This document shows positions 10,163-10,320 of a DNA stretch of 10,320 nt, piece after piece. Both the position numbers and the translations under genes were made by a program. Source of the DNA: Chloroflexota bacterium (GTDB lineage Bacteria; Chloroflexota; Limnocylindria; Limnocylindrales; CSP1-4); contig JAJYGK010000169.1 in NCBI GenBank assembly GCA_021790715.1, positions 1-10,320 on the forward strand. The letters run 5' to 3'. The notes beneath the pieces were generated by a model. The model did no database searches, had not been told where the DNA came from, and was given only the letters and a program-made list of their open reading frames with translations. How positions within the stretch are numbered: position 1 is the first letter of the stretch; each line of letters begins with the position of its first letter.

Positions 10163-10178
10163 GCCCGCGTCAGCGGGC
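10163..10178 (-). promoter_or_regulatory. Small hairpin spanning the leader stop, just before the treX start
   Basis: In treX orientation GCCCGC-TGAC-GCGGGC forms a 6-bp all-GC stem with a 4-base loop. The loop holds the TGA that ends the upstream small ORF, and the stem ends 5 bases before the treX ATG. It could hide the treX start region until ribosomes translating the small ORF open it. Short GC stems are common by chance in DNA this GC-rich, so the function is inferred only from position. Confidence 0.4.
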
Positions 10179-10250
10179 ACGGGTCTCCAGCTGCACCGCC
10201 TGCCGGTTCGCCATCGTCATCGCGTCGCCCGTGTCGTTCGCCCGGCTCAT
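10170..10250 (-). CDS. Small ORF (26 aa) upstream of and in frame with treX; leader peptide candidate
   Basis: The product starts MSRANDTGDAM and ends QLETRAR. It matches no family I know. Three things argue that it is translated. A GGGAGG ribosome binding site lies 6 bases before the ATG. Twenty-five of 26 sense codons end in G or C while the first two positions are varied, as in the real genes here. The codons just upstream of the ATG include AGA, AGG and CGA and look non-coding. It ends with TGA 12 bases before the treX ATG and is in the same frame as treX. It may be a leader whose translation couples to treX, or the interrupted beginning of a longer TreX. Nothing in it (no run of one amino acid) suggests classical attenuation. 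Confidence 0.5.
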   Translation of the reverse strand: MSRANDTGDAMTMANRQAVQLETRAR

Positions 10251-10256
10251 CCCTCG

Positions 10257-10262
10257 CCTCCC
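10257..10262 (-). promoter_or_regulatory. Ribosome binding site of the small ORF before treX
   Basis: GGGAGG on the minus strand lies 6 bases from the ATG at 10250. It is stronger than anything in front of treX, treY or treZ. This suggests ribosomes load here and reach the downstream genes by coupling across the short gap and the overlapping gene ends. Confidence 0.6.
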
Positions 10263-10269
10263 GTGCCCG

Positions 10270-10310
10270 AGGCTCCCGTCGCGTCGGTCGGCGCCGAGCG
10301 ACAGGCTCCC
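10270..10310. repeat. Direct repeat AGGCTCCC, two copies 33 bases apart
   Basis: AGGCTCCC occurs at 10270-10277 and 10303-10310, both upstream of the small ORF on the side expected for the treX operon control region. The spacing is close to three helical turns, as for a tandem operator, but the units are short and chance is likely. No -10 or -35 element is recognisable in 10251-10320, and the region is cut by the window edge. Confidence 0.25.
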
Positions 10311-10320
10311 TCTGGAGGGT

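Noticed and set aside
10170..10172. TGA before treX read as selenocysteine
   Set aside because: Bacterial selenocysteine insertion needs a SECIS hairpin shortly after the UGA; here the TGA is in the loop itself, and GlgX/TreX enzymes are not selenoproteins. A plain stop is simpler.

Overview
The window is very GC-rich bacterial DNA. The real genes have almost only G or C at third codon positions, and this also opens long false reading frames on the opposite strands. No rRNA, tRNA, mobile element or CRISPR is visible. Gene content and sequence style (a soluble PAS histidine kinase with an SHELRTP-TTIYGG type H-box, an OmpR-family regulator, GH13 trehalose enzymes) suit a Chloroflexota or Actinomycetota bacterium. 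I lean weakly to Chloroflexota, but there is no phylogenetic marker to settle it.

Layout, plus strand on the left. Positions 2-1507 hold the C-terminal 501 residues of a sensor histidine kinase whose start lies outside the window. Its TGA directly abuts the ATG of an OmpR/PhoB-type response regulator (1508-2308). A non-coding stretch follows (2309-2850) and contains a perfect 15-bp hairpin. A 184-codon gene then starts at a TTG with a strong ribosome binding site (2851-3405). It looks like a HAD-fold protein whose catalytic motifs have degenerated.

Layout, minus strand on the right. Three overlapping genes form a trehalose operon read from high to low coordinates: treX/glgX-type debranching enzyme (10157-7929), treY (7939-5264) and treZ (5267-3402). 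TreX removes branches from glycogen or maltodextrin. TreY turns the reducing-end glucose into a trehalosyl linkage. TreZ cuts off free trehalose. All expected GH13 catalytic residues are present in each enzyme. The last codons of treZ and of the HAD-like gene meet tail to tail, sharing a CTAG that gives both genes their TAG stop.

Upstream of treX is a 26-codon ORF (10250-10170) with a strong Shine-Dalgarno sequence. It is in the same frame as treX and separated from it by one TGA that sits in the loop of a small hairpin. This is either a leader peptide coupled to treX or an interrupted N-terminal extension.

The points most worth a second look are the degenerate HAD-like protein between the two-component system and the trehalose operon, and the small in-frame ORF before treX. 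I see no clear evidence of a wholly new system; the rest is a compact, conventional trehalose pathway next to a two-component system.
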